A stretch of 64,000 nucleotides of DNA from Gillisia sp. Hel_I_86 (GTDB taxonomy: Bacteria; Bacteroidota; Bacteroidia; Flavobacteriales; Flavobacteriaceae): contig NZ_VISE01000001.1 in assembly GCF_007827275.1 (NCBI RefSeq), positions 3,534,001 through 3,598,000 on the forward strand, in the 5' to 3' direction. Shown piece by piece: positions 36,010 through 45,619 of this stretch (positions are counted from its first letter, which is position 1; the number at the start of each line of letters is the position of its first letter). The translations under genes and the position numbers were made by a program. The notes below the pieces were generated by a model that saw only the letters and a list, made by a program, of their open reading frames with translations, ran no database searches and had not been told where the DNA came from.

Positions 36010-36541
36010 GAAATAGTTAGAGTGATTAAAGCCGATTTTAATAGTTATAGTAATGAATCTAATAACGATATAGGAGAAATCTTTTTAATTCAATTGGGGG
36101 CAAGATTTGTGTTTATTAATAGAATATCTCTTAAGTATAAAAAAATCATGTCATTTAGAGCTTATTTATCGTATATGGTATAAACTTTTAAATTTCCAAT
36201 TAATGTAGAAATTCCGCATTTATATAATTTGGGAAAAGGATTATTTTTGGTCGTTTTATAAATATTATTATTCAAAATGTGATGATAGGAGAAAATTGTA
36301 ATATTATGTAGGAATGTACAATTGGGCACGAAAGTAGAGGAAAAAGAGAGGGATCACCACTAATTTGTAATAGAGTTCTAATTGGTGTCATTCTACTTTT
36401 GTTGGAAATATTAAAATTAGGAATGATGTATTAATAAGACCATTTACATTAATGAATTTCGATATTCCCATATATTTAGTGGTAATTAGCAATCCTAGTA
36501 AGATGTTTAACCATAATGAAAGTCTCGATTATAAAAAGTAG
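36010..36541 (+). pseudogene. Decayed serine acetyltransferase-like gene
   Basis: Pieces in all three frames line up with a CysE-like O-acetyltransferase of polysaccharide loci: VIKADFNSYSNES, RAYLSYMVYKLL, IPHLYNLGKG, ECTIGHESRGK, VGNIKIRNDV and ISNPSK followed by HNESLDY and a stop at 36539-36541. At least four frameshifts or stops are needed to join them. The gap between 35992 and 36557 holds nothing else. Confidence 0.7.
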
Positions 36542-36556
36542 ATTTTAATTTTGCAA

Positions 36557-38782
36557 ATGAAAATACTCCACCTCATCCAAAAACCCCAAAATCGAGGAGC
36601 AGAAATGTTTACCTGTCAGTTATCAAATCATTTGATTAAATCAGGACATCAGGTTAAAATTGTGGCCCTTTTTGAAGAAGAAGTTGTTTTGCCTTTCAAT
36701 GGTGAGATCACTTCTTTAAAAGCATCATCAAAAAATAGGTTTTTTGATATCTCTGCATGGAAGAAATTGACAAGGATAGTAAAAAATTTCAATCCTGATA
36801 TAATCCAAGCGAATGCCGGTGATACTCTAAAATATGCTGTTTTTTCTAAAATATTTTTTGGATGGAAAACACCTATTATTTCCCGAAATGCAAGTGAAGT
36901 TGGGCGCTATTTAAAATCTCCAATTCAAAAAGGTTTAAATTCCTTTTTTTATAAAAATGTGGAATTTGTTATTTCAGTTTCCCAGGCATCAGAAAAAGAC
37001 ATTTTAATCCATTTTCCATTTCTAGCAGGTAACACCACTGTAATTCCTGTAGGATTGGAAACGATTTCAGATATTAAAGAAATCGAACTACAACCTGAGG
37101 ACAGTCAGCATATAGTTCATGTTGGAGGTTTTACTTTTGAAAAGAACCATGAAGGTCTTTTAAGAATATTTAATGAGGTTCTAAAAACAAATCAAAACAT
37201 TCATCTGCACCTTATAGGAGATGGTCCTTTGAAACCTCAGATTGAAAAAGAGGTTAATAAAAAGGAATTAAACTCAAAAGTCACATTTTATGGTTTTGTT
37301 AATAATCCCCTTTCTTATATAAAGGCAGCGGATGTGTTCATCCTTCCCAGTATAATAGAAGGTTTACCTGCTGTTATTTTAGAGGCTATGTATTGTGAAA
37401 TCCCGGTGATTGCTTATGATGTTGGGGGTATAAGCGAGATAGTAGTGAATGGCATAACCGGCTGTTTGGTTGAAAAAAACGATGAATCTGGATTTAAAAA
37501 CACGTTAGAAATAGTATTGGGAAATCGTGAGAACAATTCTTTAATGATTGAGAATGCAAAAAAAATGGTAATTGATCACTACTCTAATGATATTATTACC
37601 AATGAATTTCTTGATTGTTATAATAATGTTATAAATTCTCCAAAACCTTCACCCCGTGGTAAAATGAAAATTTTACAAATTGTTACCAAACGGCAATATA
37701 GGGGTGCAGAGCTTTTTGCGGCATATCTCAGTAGTGAATTGATAAAATTAGGTCATGAAGTAATTTTTGTGGGGTTGTACGAGAATGAGAAGGATGTTTT
37801 AAGTGTTGAAAAGGCAGATAACAGAGATCTGGTTTCTACCAAGAACGGAAAATTTTCAATTAATATAGTGAAAAAGATTGTTAGTCTGGTAAAAGAAATC
37901 AAACCCGACATAATTCAGTGTAATGGATCAGATACTCTTAAATATACGGTTACAGCATCTTTGTTTTTCGGAAATATTCCTTTGGTTTATAGAAATATAA
38001 GTATAATAAGTGAATGGATTTCAAGTAGGCCACAAAAAATATTATATAAGAAAATGTTTCAGCGTATTGCTCATGTAACATCGGTTGGAGATGAGGCTAT
38101 GGCAGATTTTATTAAAACATATAATTATCCTAAAATAAGGACTGAGGTCATAAGGAGAGGTATTCCTATAAAAGGTGTGGATAGATCCAAGCTTTATGAA
38201 GATTTAAGGAAGAATCTTAGAATTCATGAAAAATCCAAAATAGCCATGCATATAGGGAATTTCAGTCCGGAAAAAAACCACGAGTTCCTATTGGATATCT
38301 TTGATGAATTAAAAAACGAAGGTTCAGGCATCAAACTTGTTTGTGTTGGAAACGGAATTATGCTTGAAAAAATCAAGCGAATTGCCGAGCAAAAAGGCTT
38401 GTCCCAAAATGTCTTTTTTCTTGGATTTAGAAAGGATATTCCTGAGCTTTTGGCTGCATCAGATTGCCTTGTTCTTTGTAGTAAAATAGAAGGGGTGCCT
38501 GGGGTTGTTTTGGAAGCGGGAACCCAGAAAATCCCTTCTATATCCACAAATGTAGGGGGGGTATCGGAGGTTTTAATAAATGGGCAGACTGGATTTTTAA
38601 TAGAGGAATTTAATAAAGATGAATTTAAAGAGAAATTATTAGAATTAATGCATGATTCTCAATTGAGAAAGGTTTTGGGAGAAAATGCTTTTAACATGAT
38701 ATCCAAAGGTTTTGATCCGGAAATAAATGCTAAGAAATTTGAGAACTTATATCGGAATTTAATTGCATCAGCTAATAGATAA
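36557..38782 (+). CDS. Double family 4 glycosyltransferase (two tandem GT4 modules)
   Basis: The frame opens with a TTG at 36551, but the ATG at 36557 is the natural start. The protein has two complete GT-B modules. Module 1 (about 1-367): MKILHLIQKPQNRGAEMFTC, HVGGFTFEKNHEGLLRIF, EGLPAVILEAMYCEIPVIA. Module 2 (about 372-741): MKILQIVTKRQYRGAELFAA, HIGNFSPEKNHEFLLDIF, EGVPGVVLEAGTQKIPSIS. Both keep the E-x7-E type motif. The modules resemble each other from end to end, so they arose by duplication and fusion. It may add two sugars in turn. The second module starts at an internal Met preceded by no stop, so one long chain is expected. Confidence 0.85.
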   Translation: MKILHLIQKPQNRGAEMFTCQLSNHLIKSGHQVKIVALFEEEVVLPFNGEITSLKASSKNRFFDISAWKKLTRIVKNFNPDIIQANAGDTLKYAVFSKIFFGWKTPIISRNASEVGRYLKSPIQKGLNSFFYKNVEFVISVSQASEKDILIHFPFLAGNTTVIPVGLETISDIKEIELQPEDSQHIVHVGGFTFEKNHEGLLRIFNEVLKTNQNIHLHLIGDGPLKPQIEKEVNKKELNSKVTFYGFVNNPLSYIKAADVFILPSIIEGLPAVILEAMYCEIPVIAYDVGGISEIVVNGITGCLVEKNDESGFKNTLEIVLGNRENNSLMIENAKKMVIDHYSNDIITNEFLDCYNNVINSPKPSPRGKMKILQIVTKRQYRGAELFAAYLSSELIKLGHEVIFVGLYENEKDVLSVEKADNRDLVSTKNGKFSINIVKKIVSLVKEIKPDIIQCNGSDTLKYTVTASLFFGNIPLVYRNISIISEWISSRPQKILYKKMFQRIAHVTSVGDEAMADFIKTYNYPKIRTEVIRRGIPIKGVDRSKLYEDLRKNLRIHEKSKIAMHIGNFSPEKNHEFLLDIFDELKNEGSGIKLVCVGNGIMLEKIKRIAEQKGLSQNVFFLGFRKDIPELLAASDCLVLCSKIEGVPGVVLEAGTQKIPSISTNVGGVSEVLINGQTGFLIEEFNKDEFKEKLLELMHDSQLRKVLGENAFNMISKGFDPEINAKKFENLYRNLIASANR

Positions 38783-38936
38783 TTTTTTAGTTCACTTATG
38801 ATAAAATAGTTTAAACCTTCCTATATATGGTTAAATCTAATTATACAATTTTCTATAAAATTTAAGGCTTTTCTAATACTTATGCTTAAGGATCTAAATA
38901 GGATAAGGAAAATAAAAATTGATTATTTTATTTTTT

Positions 38937-39100
38937 TATATCCGCTTTTTGTCCTAATTGTTCTCTCGTCACGCTGAATTTATTTCAGGGTCTTAATATG
39001 GTATTGATTACCAATGTACTGAGATTCTGAAACTCCCGAACGGTCGGGACAGAATGACGTCCTTTTTCAGTTTAGGACGCTTTACGGAAAAACAAATTTT
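38937..39100 (+). repeat. REPIN-like palindromic element, copy 1
   Basis: Two palindromic arms lie in inverted order. The left arm is gtcacgctgaatttatttcag; the right arm is gattctgaaa, then the hairpin tcccgaacggtcggga, then cagaatgacgtc. Flanking text (atatccgctttttgtcctaa to the left, tcagtttaggacgctttacgg to the right) is also shared with copy 2 in reverse orientation. The rest of the gap 38783-39289 shows no gene. Confidence 0.7.
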
Positions 39101-39289
39101 ATTTTGTATCATCTTCTATAATTGTTATCCTTTCTTCTTTTTGCTTTTATCAAATTCCAATTCAAGATGTACTTATTTGAAAACATAGATATTATTATAT
39201 TCTACATATAATCTTGTTCTAAAACCTTAAAAGGTTAATTTTACCACGTAATTTAAAGTTAATGCAATTTCAATTAGCTATACTAGGGA

Positions 39290-40417
39290 ATGAATAAAAT
39301 AAAAGTTCTTCATATAATAAAATCTTTAGGTAGAGGGGGTGCAGAGATGTTGCTGCCTGAGACCTTGAAAATTCATACTACTTCTAAATTTGAATTCCAC
39401 TATATTTATTTCTTGCCATGGAAAGATCAGATGGTTTCTAGTTTAGAGGAGGCTGGAGGTAAAGTGACTTGTTTTTCGGCATCCAACAATATAAAACTAT
39501 TGCAACAGTATTCAAGGGTTATTGATTATTGCAAGACAAATACAATAGATATTATCCATTGTCATCTTCCTTGGGCAGGTTTTTTGGGAAGACTGGTTTT
39601 TGCTAAAACCAAAGTTCCGGTAGTTTATACAGAGCATAATATGCAAGAGCGATATCATATTGCTACCAAAAAGATCAATCAATTCACGTTTAATTCCCAA
39701 AGTTTGGCATTGGGGGTTTCAGAAGATGTAACCAATTCAATAAAGAATAATATAAACCCAAAAATTCCAGTTAAAACACTGCTAAACGGAGCAAATACTG
39801 ATACTTTTAGAAGAGATCCTGATTTGGGTATTAAAATAAAAAGGGAATTGAGCATTTCGAAAGATGCATTGGTTATAGGGAACGTAGCAGTCTTTCGCTT
39901 TCAGAAAAGACTTGTGGAATGGTTACAGGTATTTAAGAAAATTGAAACTAAAAATCCAAATGTATATGGAATAATAGTAGGCGCCGGGCCATTGGAAGAA
40001 GAAATAATTCAGGAGTTAAAAAGATTGAAATTAGAAAAAAAGGTGAAATTTACAGGGCTACAAACTGACGTTAAGCCCTATTTTTCGGCGATGGATATCT
40101 TTATGATGAGCAGTTCTTTTGAAGGCTTACCAATTGCGCTTTTAGAGGCTATGAGCATGGAGTGCGCCGTGGTGTCAACAGATGCGGGTGGTATAAAAGA
40201 AGTTATTCGGGATGAGCAGGATGGATTGATGTGTAAAATTGGAGAGTGGGAAAAACTCTCTGGTTTGTGCCAGGTTTTAATTGATGATCCTGAAAAGTTA
40301 CTGGAACTTAAAAAAGCTGCTCGCGAACGCGCTGTGAATTCGTTTAGTTTAAAAAGGATGGTGGATTCTTTGGAGGATATTTATGGTTCGTTAGTTAGTG
40401 AAGGAGTTAAGGAGTGA
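39290..40417 (+). CDS. Family 4 glycosyltransferase
   Basis: A 375-residue GT-B enzyme. It opens KVLHIIKSLGRGGAEMLLPE, as in many GT4 enzymes, and its C-terminal domain has NVAVFRFQKRLVEWLQVF, IVGAGPLEEEIIQEL, FTGLQTDVKPYFSAMDIFMMSS and EGLPIALLEAMSMECAVVSTDAGG, with the E-x7-E donor site. Donor and acceptor are not known. It lies between a REPIN-like element and a micro-repeat tract, whose units already begin in its last codons (gtgaaggagttaaggag). Confidence 0.87.
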   Translation: MNKIKVLHIIKSLGRGGAEMLLPETLKIHTTSKFEFHYIYFLPWKDQMVSSLEEAGGKVTCFSASNNIKLLQQYSRVIDYCKTNTIDIIHCHLPWAGFLGRLVFAKTKVPVVYTEHNMQERYHIATKKINQFTFNSQSLALGVSEDVTNSIKNNINPKIPVKTLLNGANTDTFRRDPDLGIKIKRELSISKDALVIGNVAVFRFQKRLVEWLQVFKKIETKNPNVYGIIVGAGPLEEEIIQELKRLKLEKKVKFTGLQTDVKPYFSAMDIFMMSSSFEGLPIALLEAMSMECAVVSTDAGGIKEVIRDEQDGLMCKIGEWEKLSGLCQVLIDDPEKLLELKKAARERAVNSFSLKRMVDSLEDIYGSLVSEGVKE

Positions 40418-40560
40418 AGGACTAACGCAGTGAAGAAGTGATGGAGTAAAGTAGTGAAGAAGTGGCGGAACAATAAACATGTGATGAAGGCGAAAATTAT
40501 CGAACTATCGAATCCCAAATCACAACATCACAGCGTCACTACATTACAAGATTAAACAAA
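40405..40560 (+). repeat. GAAGTGA micro-repeat tract without an inserted gene
   Basis: Direct units (gaaggagtgaag, cagtgaagaagtga, gtagtgaagaagtgg) run into complementary ones (atcacaacatcacagcgtca). This is the same order as at 3782-3998 and 4347-4547, where a four-helix-bundle gene lies between. Here the halves are close together with only about 60 nt between. Confidence 0.55.
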
Positions 40561-40573
40561 AAGAGAAAAGAAA

Positions 40574-41515
40574 ATGCAGATAAGGGAAGCAACCGATAAA
40601 GACATACCAGGTATCCTTGAAGTTTTAAAAGCTAGTCTTGGAGAGACATCTTCAAAAAAGACGGAGGAAGTATGGAGATACAAACATGTTGGTAATCCAT
40701 TTGGGAGATCTCTTGTTTTGCTAGCAGTAGAAAATAATGAAATTATCGGGATTCGAGCATTCATGAGCTGGAAATGGCAAAAAATAAATGTGGATTATTT
40801 GGCTTACAGGGCAGTTGATACCGCAACCCATCCATCGCATCAAGGAAAAGGTGTATTTAAAAAATTAACCTTAGCTGCAATAGACATAGCAAAGTCCAAA
40901 GGTGTTCATTTAATTTTCAATACTCCTAATGTAAAAAGTAAACCAGGCTATATTAAGATGGGATGGGAGGAAGTTGGGAAGCTAAACATTCGGGTTGTAT
41001 TAAACAATCCATTTAAATGGTCATTCGATTCTCCAGATAAAGCATACGAAACAAACTTAAAATCTGATGATTCTCAATTTTTAAATTTAATTTCAGAATA
41101 TAATTCGATCATGGGTGAAAGACAAAGATTTTTTACTCCTAAATCGTTAAGCTATCTTTTATGGCGATATGAAAACAATCCATTACAAGGCTACGAAATT
41201 TTGGGAGATGAAGATTTTTATATGGCCGCCTATGTTAAAAAACATAAATACTTTAAAGAGCTAAGAGTGACTGATCAAATCTTTACTACTAAACTAGGAC
41301 GATCAAAAGTAATGAAAACTATTAATACCCTTAGCATTAAACATGGAACTCAAATAGTAACTGCTTCTAATGACTTAAACTCCAATTTCGGTTTTTCTGG
41401 AAATTTCGGCCCGGTTCTTACCTTGAAAAATTTGAACCTAAATATAGAGTTTCACAAAAAGTTATTACAAATTAATAATTGGAATTATTCCCTTGGAGAT
41501 TTAGAATTATTCTAA
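40574..41515 (+). CDS. GNAT-family N-acyltransferase, paralogue of the 15119 gene
   Basis: A 313-residue protein that opens MQIREATDKDIPGILEVLKAS. The acyl-CoA loop region is RAVDTATHPSHQGKGVFKKLTL (Gln-x-Gly-x-Gly), then LIFNTPNVKSKPGYIKMGWE, matching the equivalent block of the 15119 protein. A later half without clear motifs (about 160-313) is shared in outline. Acylation of an amino sugar is inferred from context only. The stop is 1 nt before the next start, so it is coupled to the Wzy-like gene. Confidence 0.72.
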   Translation: MQIREATDKDIPGILEVLKASLGETSSKKTEEVWRYKHVGNPFGRSLVLLAVENNEIIGIRAFMSWKWQKINVDYLAYRAVDTATHPSHQGKGVFKKLTLAAIDIAKSKGVHLIFNTPNVKSKPGYIKMGWEEVGKLNIRVVLNNPFKWSFDSPDKAYETNLKSDDSQFLNLISEYNSIMGERQRFFTPKSLSYLLWRYENNPLQGYEILGDEDFYMAAYVKKHKYFKELRVTDQIFTTKLGRSKVMKTINTLSIKHGTQIVTASNDLNSNFGFSGNFGPVLTLKNLNLNIEFHKKLLQINNWNYSLGDLELF

Positions 41516-41516
41516 G

Positions 41517-42734
41517 ATGATTGGCACATTTTTTTTGTTAATATTTCTTTATATAATTTCTCAAGCAATTTTTAATTCCTTGAGAAAGAAACATGCTTTT
41601 TTTTCAAAAAAGCTAATGAATATTTTATTTTGGTATCATTTTATATTTTGGGGAATTTATTATGCCTATGCTTTCTTTAATAATTCTGATTCTAAAACTT
41701 ATTTTACAAGGCCTCAAAATCCAGAATTTGGATGGTTCGATTTTTTCGGAACTGGGACTACATTTATAGATTTTATTTCTTATCCATTTATTAATTATTT
41801 GCATTTCAATTATGAAATGATGATGCTGCTTTTTTCATGGTTTGGATATATTGGATTTGTATATGCTTATCTTCTTTTTCGTGAAAATATCCCTATCAAA
41901 GTTAAAGTTTTCAAGAGAATTGATTTATTAACACTTATTTTGTTTTTTCCAAACATGCATTTCTGGACTGCCTCTCTCGGAAAAGGTTCTGCTATTTTTA
42001 TGGGACTAATGATGTTTGCATATGCTATTAAAGTTCCGAAATCGAGGTTGTTTATTTTGGTTTTGGGATCGTGTATTATCTATTTCATTAGACCACATGT
42101 TTTTTTGTTCATTGCAGTAGGAACTGTGTTGGGTTATATGAGTGGGAGTGAAAAAATAGCATTTTGGAAAAAAGCTCTAATTTACATTTCATTGATTGGA
42201 GGATTAATTATTGTACAGGATCAAATTTTAGGTATTGCAGGATTGGAAGGATCAGAAAATTTGGTGGAAGATTTTGAAAGTTTTTCGGATACTAGAGCTG
42301 AAGAACTGGGTAAATCTGGTTCGGGAGTAGATATGTCGTCTTATCCACTTCCACTTAAATTATTTACTTTCTGGTTTCGACCTTTATTTATAGATGCACC
42401 CAATATCTTAGGAATTATAACTTCTATTGAGAATTTATTGTATTTGCTCTTGTTTTTCAAGATTCTAAATAAAAAATTCATGAAATTTATTCTTAAATCT
42501 CCGGTCCTGGTAAAAATGAGCCTAGTAGTTTTCCTCCTATCATCTTTTGCTATGACCTTTGTAATGTCCAATTTGGGGATAATTATGAGACAGAAATCCA
42601 TGGTAATGTATTTTGCCTTTTTTGTTATTTATTACTTTTTAGCTCAAGAGAAATATGATAGAATCATGAGGTTAAGGAAGTTGAAACTTAGTAGAGAAAT
42701 AGAATTGAAAAGAGGAGATTCTTTAGTTTTGTAA
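41517..42734 (+). CDS. Multi-pass membrane protein, Wzy-like polymerase candidate (copy A)
   Basis: A 405-residue protein with about ten hydrophobic segments. I do not recognise a named family with certainty. Conserved blocks shared with the 44271 protein are FIDFISYPFINYL, YEMMMLLFSW, FPNMHFWTASLGKGS, FWFRPLF.DAP and FAMTFVMSNLGII-RQKSMVMYF. A periplasmic loop near the middle and the motif of an aromatic residue plus Gly-Lys-Gly are compatible with O-antigen polymerase-like proteins, and no other polymerase candidate lies in the locus. The last codons run into micro-repeats (taacgaagtga). Confidence 0.5.
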   Translation: MIGTFFLLIFLYIISQAIFNSLRKKHAFFSKKLMNILFWYHFIFWGIYYAYAFFNNSDSKTYFTRPQNPEFGWFDFFGTGTTFIDFISYPFINYLHFNYEMMMLLFSWFGYIGFVYAYLLFRENIPIKVKVFKRIDLLTLILFFPNMHFWTASLGKGSAIFMGLMMFAYAIKVPKSRLFILVLGSCIIYFIRPHVFLFIAVGTVLGYMSGSEKIAFWKKALIYISLIGGLIIVQDQILGIAGLEGSENLVEDFESFSDTRAEELGKSGSGVDMSSYPLPLKLFTFWFRPLFIDAPNILGIITSIENLLYLLLFFKILNKKFMKFILKSPVLVKMSLVVFLLSSFAMTFVMSNLGIIMRQKSMVMYFAFFVIYYFLAQEKYDRIMRLRKLKLSREIELKRGDSLVL

Positions 42735-42928
42735 CGAAGTGACATTGTGATGAAGTAAAAAAAGCAAGGGAGAAAATGAAATAGGGGAAGGCACATGAAA
42801 CTTTTAGTTTAATAATATAATTATCTTCGTAAATCTATGATCAATTTAGTTTTCACGAGTAGGGCATCACGACTGTGCTCGATGTGAAATTTCGTAGATT
42901 ATCTAATCCTAGAAATAATAAATCACAA

Positions 42929-43891
42929 ATGAACAATAAAGGTTTTTTAGTAATATCATTGGATTTTGAACTGCTTTGGGGAGTGTTCGATAAGGTAGAT
43001 CATAAGGATAAAAAACTTTACTTTGAAAATACAAGAAAGGTAATTCCTAAAATACTAAACTTATTTTCTGAATATAACATTCATTGTACCTGGGCAACGG
43101 TTGGTATGTCGTTTAATAGGAACTTTGAGGAGTGGGAAGCGAATAAGCCTACCACACTTCCGGAATATATAAATTCTTCTCTTTCGGCATATCAATATGG
43201 GGATTTACTAAAGACGGAATTGTCCGATCTGTCATGCTTTGCAAAAGATCTTATTTCACAAATTAAAAACACTCCCAACCAGGAAATAGGTACCCATACC
43301 TATTCACATTATTATTGTCTAGAGGATGGACAAACCCTCGCATCTTTTAAAGCTGATTTGGAAAAATCTATATCTGTAGCTAGAGCTATGGATATTGAAC
43401 TTAAATCCCTTGTTTTTCCCAGGAACCAGTTCAATGAATCTTATCTAAAAGTTTGTTATGAACTTGGAATCGAAAATGTTCGTTCGAATCCAACAGACTG
43501 GTATTGGAAGGATACACAAAGCACTTCCCTTAAGAATAAGCTTTTTCGCACTGGCGATGCATATTTTGGTTCTAACAACAAATCTTATAAGATTAAGGAA
43601 TTAAATAAGATAGATGGAAAACCGCTATCCCAAAAAGCAAGTCGATTGCTTAGGCCATATTCCACTAATTTTTTTCTGAATAGCCTAAAATTGAAAAGAA
43701 TTACATCTGAAATGACTTATGCTGCAAAAAATGGTGAAATATATCATTTATGGTGGCACCCACATAATTTTGGTAATAATCCTAACGAAAATCTCTCAGA
43801 CCTAAGAAAATTACTCGAACACTATAAAAAGTGTGGAATAAAATATGGTTTTGGATCTTTGACCATGAGTGAGCTCAACTCCTTTGTGTAA
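42929..43891 (+). CDS. Polysaccharide deacetylase-family protein
   Basis: The frame opens at a GTG at 42875; the ATG at 42929 gives the likelier start. Motif 1 is SLDFELLWGVFD, a variant with Asp and Glu at the metal/catalytic places; motif 2 is EIGTHTYSHYYC, with the His pair. LVFPRNQFN is the third block, and the C-terminus has HLWWHPHNFG, which carries the last conserved His. Members deacetylate glycans; the target here is unknown. It is placed like the deacetylase at 14209, with a GNAT gene in the same module. Confidence 0.78.
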   Translation: MNNKGFLVISLDFELLWGVFDKVDHKDKKLYFENTRKVIPKILNLFSEYNIHCTWATVGMSFNRNFEEWEANKPTTLPEYINSSLSAYQYGDLLKTELSDLSCFAKDLISQIKNTPNQEIGTHTYSHYYCLEDGQTLASFKADLEKSISVARAMDIELKSLVFPRNQFNESYLKVCYELGIENVRSNPTDWYWKDTQSTSLKNKLFRTGDAYFGSNNKSYKIKELNKIDGKPLSQKASRLLRPYSTNFFLNSLKLKRITSEMTYAAKNGEIYHLWWHPHNFGNNPNENLSDLRKLLEHYKKCGIKYGFGSLTMSELNSFV

Positions 43892-44104
43892 CTTCAAGCA
43901 GTCCTGCTTTACTGTTTTCTATGTAATATTTCCACACATTTCTGGGGTATCTCAAGTGTTTGGTATGCAGGATAGTAAATAATTTCTAAACGAGAAACCC
44001 TTAAAACCCTAGTAATTAGTTTATTATTTGACTTCATAGATGGAAAATTTAAATTCACTTCCAAGAGGTCTTATAATTGTAATGTGAAATGCTTTAATAA
44101 TTTT

Positions 44105-44260
44105 TTGCTTGTCCGTAAAGTATCCTAACTGAAAAATGACGTCATTCTGAACTTGTTTCAGAATCTCATTTCAATGTAAATCAATGCAATATTGAGACCC
44201 TGAAATAAATTCAGGGTGACGAAAGAGCTTTTAGGACAGAAAACGGATATACATTATAAT
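44105..44260 (-). repeat. REPIN-like palindromic element, copy 2 (inverted relative to copy 1)
   Basis: On the minus strand it reads gtcaccctgaatttatttca, ggg, tctcaatattgcattg, then a right arm gattctgaaacaagttcag and aatgacgtc. The long outer flanks match copy 1 in reverse. The other part of the gap 43892-44270 shows no gene. Confidence 0.72.
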
Positions 44261-44270
44261 TTTATTAAGC

Positions 44271-45497
44271 ATGGGGATATTGACTATGGATTTTATTAAT
44301 TTAATTCAAACTAGTTTATTATTGTTGGTTTTGTTCTTTATTAATCAGCATATTTTTTCAAAATTACAATTGAGGCATTCTTTTTTTAATAAAAAATTAC
44401 TGAATGTGCTTTCATTATATCATTTAGCCTTTGGGGGTATTTATTATGTGTATGCGCTTTTCAATAGATCCGATTCCGTTAGATATTATAATGTTCCTAA
44501 CAATACAAATAAAGGATGGTTGGATTTTTTTGGAACTGAAACCACCTTTATCGATTTTATTTCCTATCCTTTTATTAATTACTTAGGATTTAGCTATGAG
44601 ATGATGATGTTGCTGTTTGCTTGGATAGGATATATGGGATTTGTTTATGCATACCTGTTTTTTAAAGAAAATATTCCTTTAAATGTAAAAGTGTTTAGAA
44701 AAGTTGATTTGCTCACCCTTATTCTTTTTCTTCCAAATATGCATTTCTGGACGGCTTCTTTAGGTAAAGGTTCCCTTATATTTTTAGGATTAATGCTTTT
44801 TGGATATGCAATTTCAAAACCCAAAGAGCGCGTTGTTACCTTACTACTTGGTTCCCTCTTGGTTTTTTATATTCGCCCCCATATTTTCCTGATTTTGGCT
44901 ATTGGATCCCTCCTAGGAGTGTTGACGGGTATCGGAAAATTTACATGGAAACAAAAAAGTGTTGCATTTTGTGTTTTCATTTTAAGTTTAGTATTGCTTC
45001 AAAACTCAATTCTTTCGGTGGTGAACCTGGAAAATTCAAACGATCTTATTTCAGATTTTCTAACGTTCACCTCAAATAGGGCAGACTCACTAAGTCATTC
45101 GGGCTCTGGTTTAAATATGGCGGAATATTCCCTTCCAGAAAAAATATTTAGTTTTTGGTTTCGACCATTATTTTTTGATGCCCCGGGTATTTTGGGGGTA
45201 ATCGTTTCAATTGAAAATTTGATCTATATTTTGTTATTTATGAAAATTATGAAATTGGATTTCTTTAAGTTTATTAAGCTGGCACCTATGAATGTAAAAA
45301 TGAGCCTGGCTTTATTTCTAATCACTTCTTTTGCGATGACTTTTGTAATGTCCAATCTTGGGATTATTATACGTCAAAAATCAATGATCATGTATTTTAT
45401 ATTTTTCGTGATTTATTATTACCTGGCTCATGAGATGCAGCAAAATTCGAAAGGAATTTTAAAAATGGATGCTAAACCCATATTACATACTGCTTAA
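44271..45497 (+). CDS. Multi-pass membrane protein, Wzy-like polymerase candidate (copy B)
   Basis: A 408-residue protein paralogous to the one at 41517 along its whole length: FIDFISYPFINYLGF, YEMMMLLFAWIGYMGFVYAY, LPNMHFWTASLGKGS, FWFRPLFFDAPGILGVI and SFAMTFVMSNLGIIIRQKSM. An inner ATG at 44286 is an alternative start. Copy A and copy B are separated only by the deacetylase gene and copy 2 of the repeat. They could be polymerases with different linkage specificity, or one may be a spare. Confidence 0.5.
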   Translation: MGILTMDFINLIQTSLLLLVLFFINQHIFSKLQLRHSFFNKKLLNVLSLYHLAFGGIYYVYALFNRSDSVRYYNVPNNTNKGWLDFFGTETTFIDFISYPFINYLGFSYEMMMLLFAWIGYMGFVYAYLFFKENIPLNVKVFRKVDLLTLILFLPNMHFWTASLGKGSLIFLGLMLFGYAISKPKERVVTLLLGSLLVFYIRPHIFLILAIGSLLGVLTGIGKFTWKQKSVAFCVFILSLVLLQNSILSVVNLENSNDLISDFLTFTSNRADSLSHSGSGLNMAEYSLPEKIFSFWFRPLFFDAPGILGVIVSIENLIYILLFMKIMKLDFFKFIKLAPMNVKMSLALFLITSFAMTFVMSNLGIIIRQKSMIMYFIFFVIYYYLAHEMQQNSKGILKMDAKPILHTA

Positions 45498-45619
45498 AAT
45501 ACGAGTGCAATAAAATTTGCGAGATTGCCACACAGGCTTACGCCTTTAATTAATTAGTAGTTATAGCATATACCGGATTTCAATTAATATTTTTATGTAT
45601 ACCCATTTTTTCCCATAAT

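Noticed and set aside
38937-39100. CRISPR-like array formed by the palindromic repeats
   Set aside because: Repeats are few, far apart, in both orientations and not separated by regular spacers; no cas genes are present.
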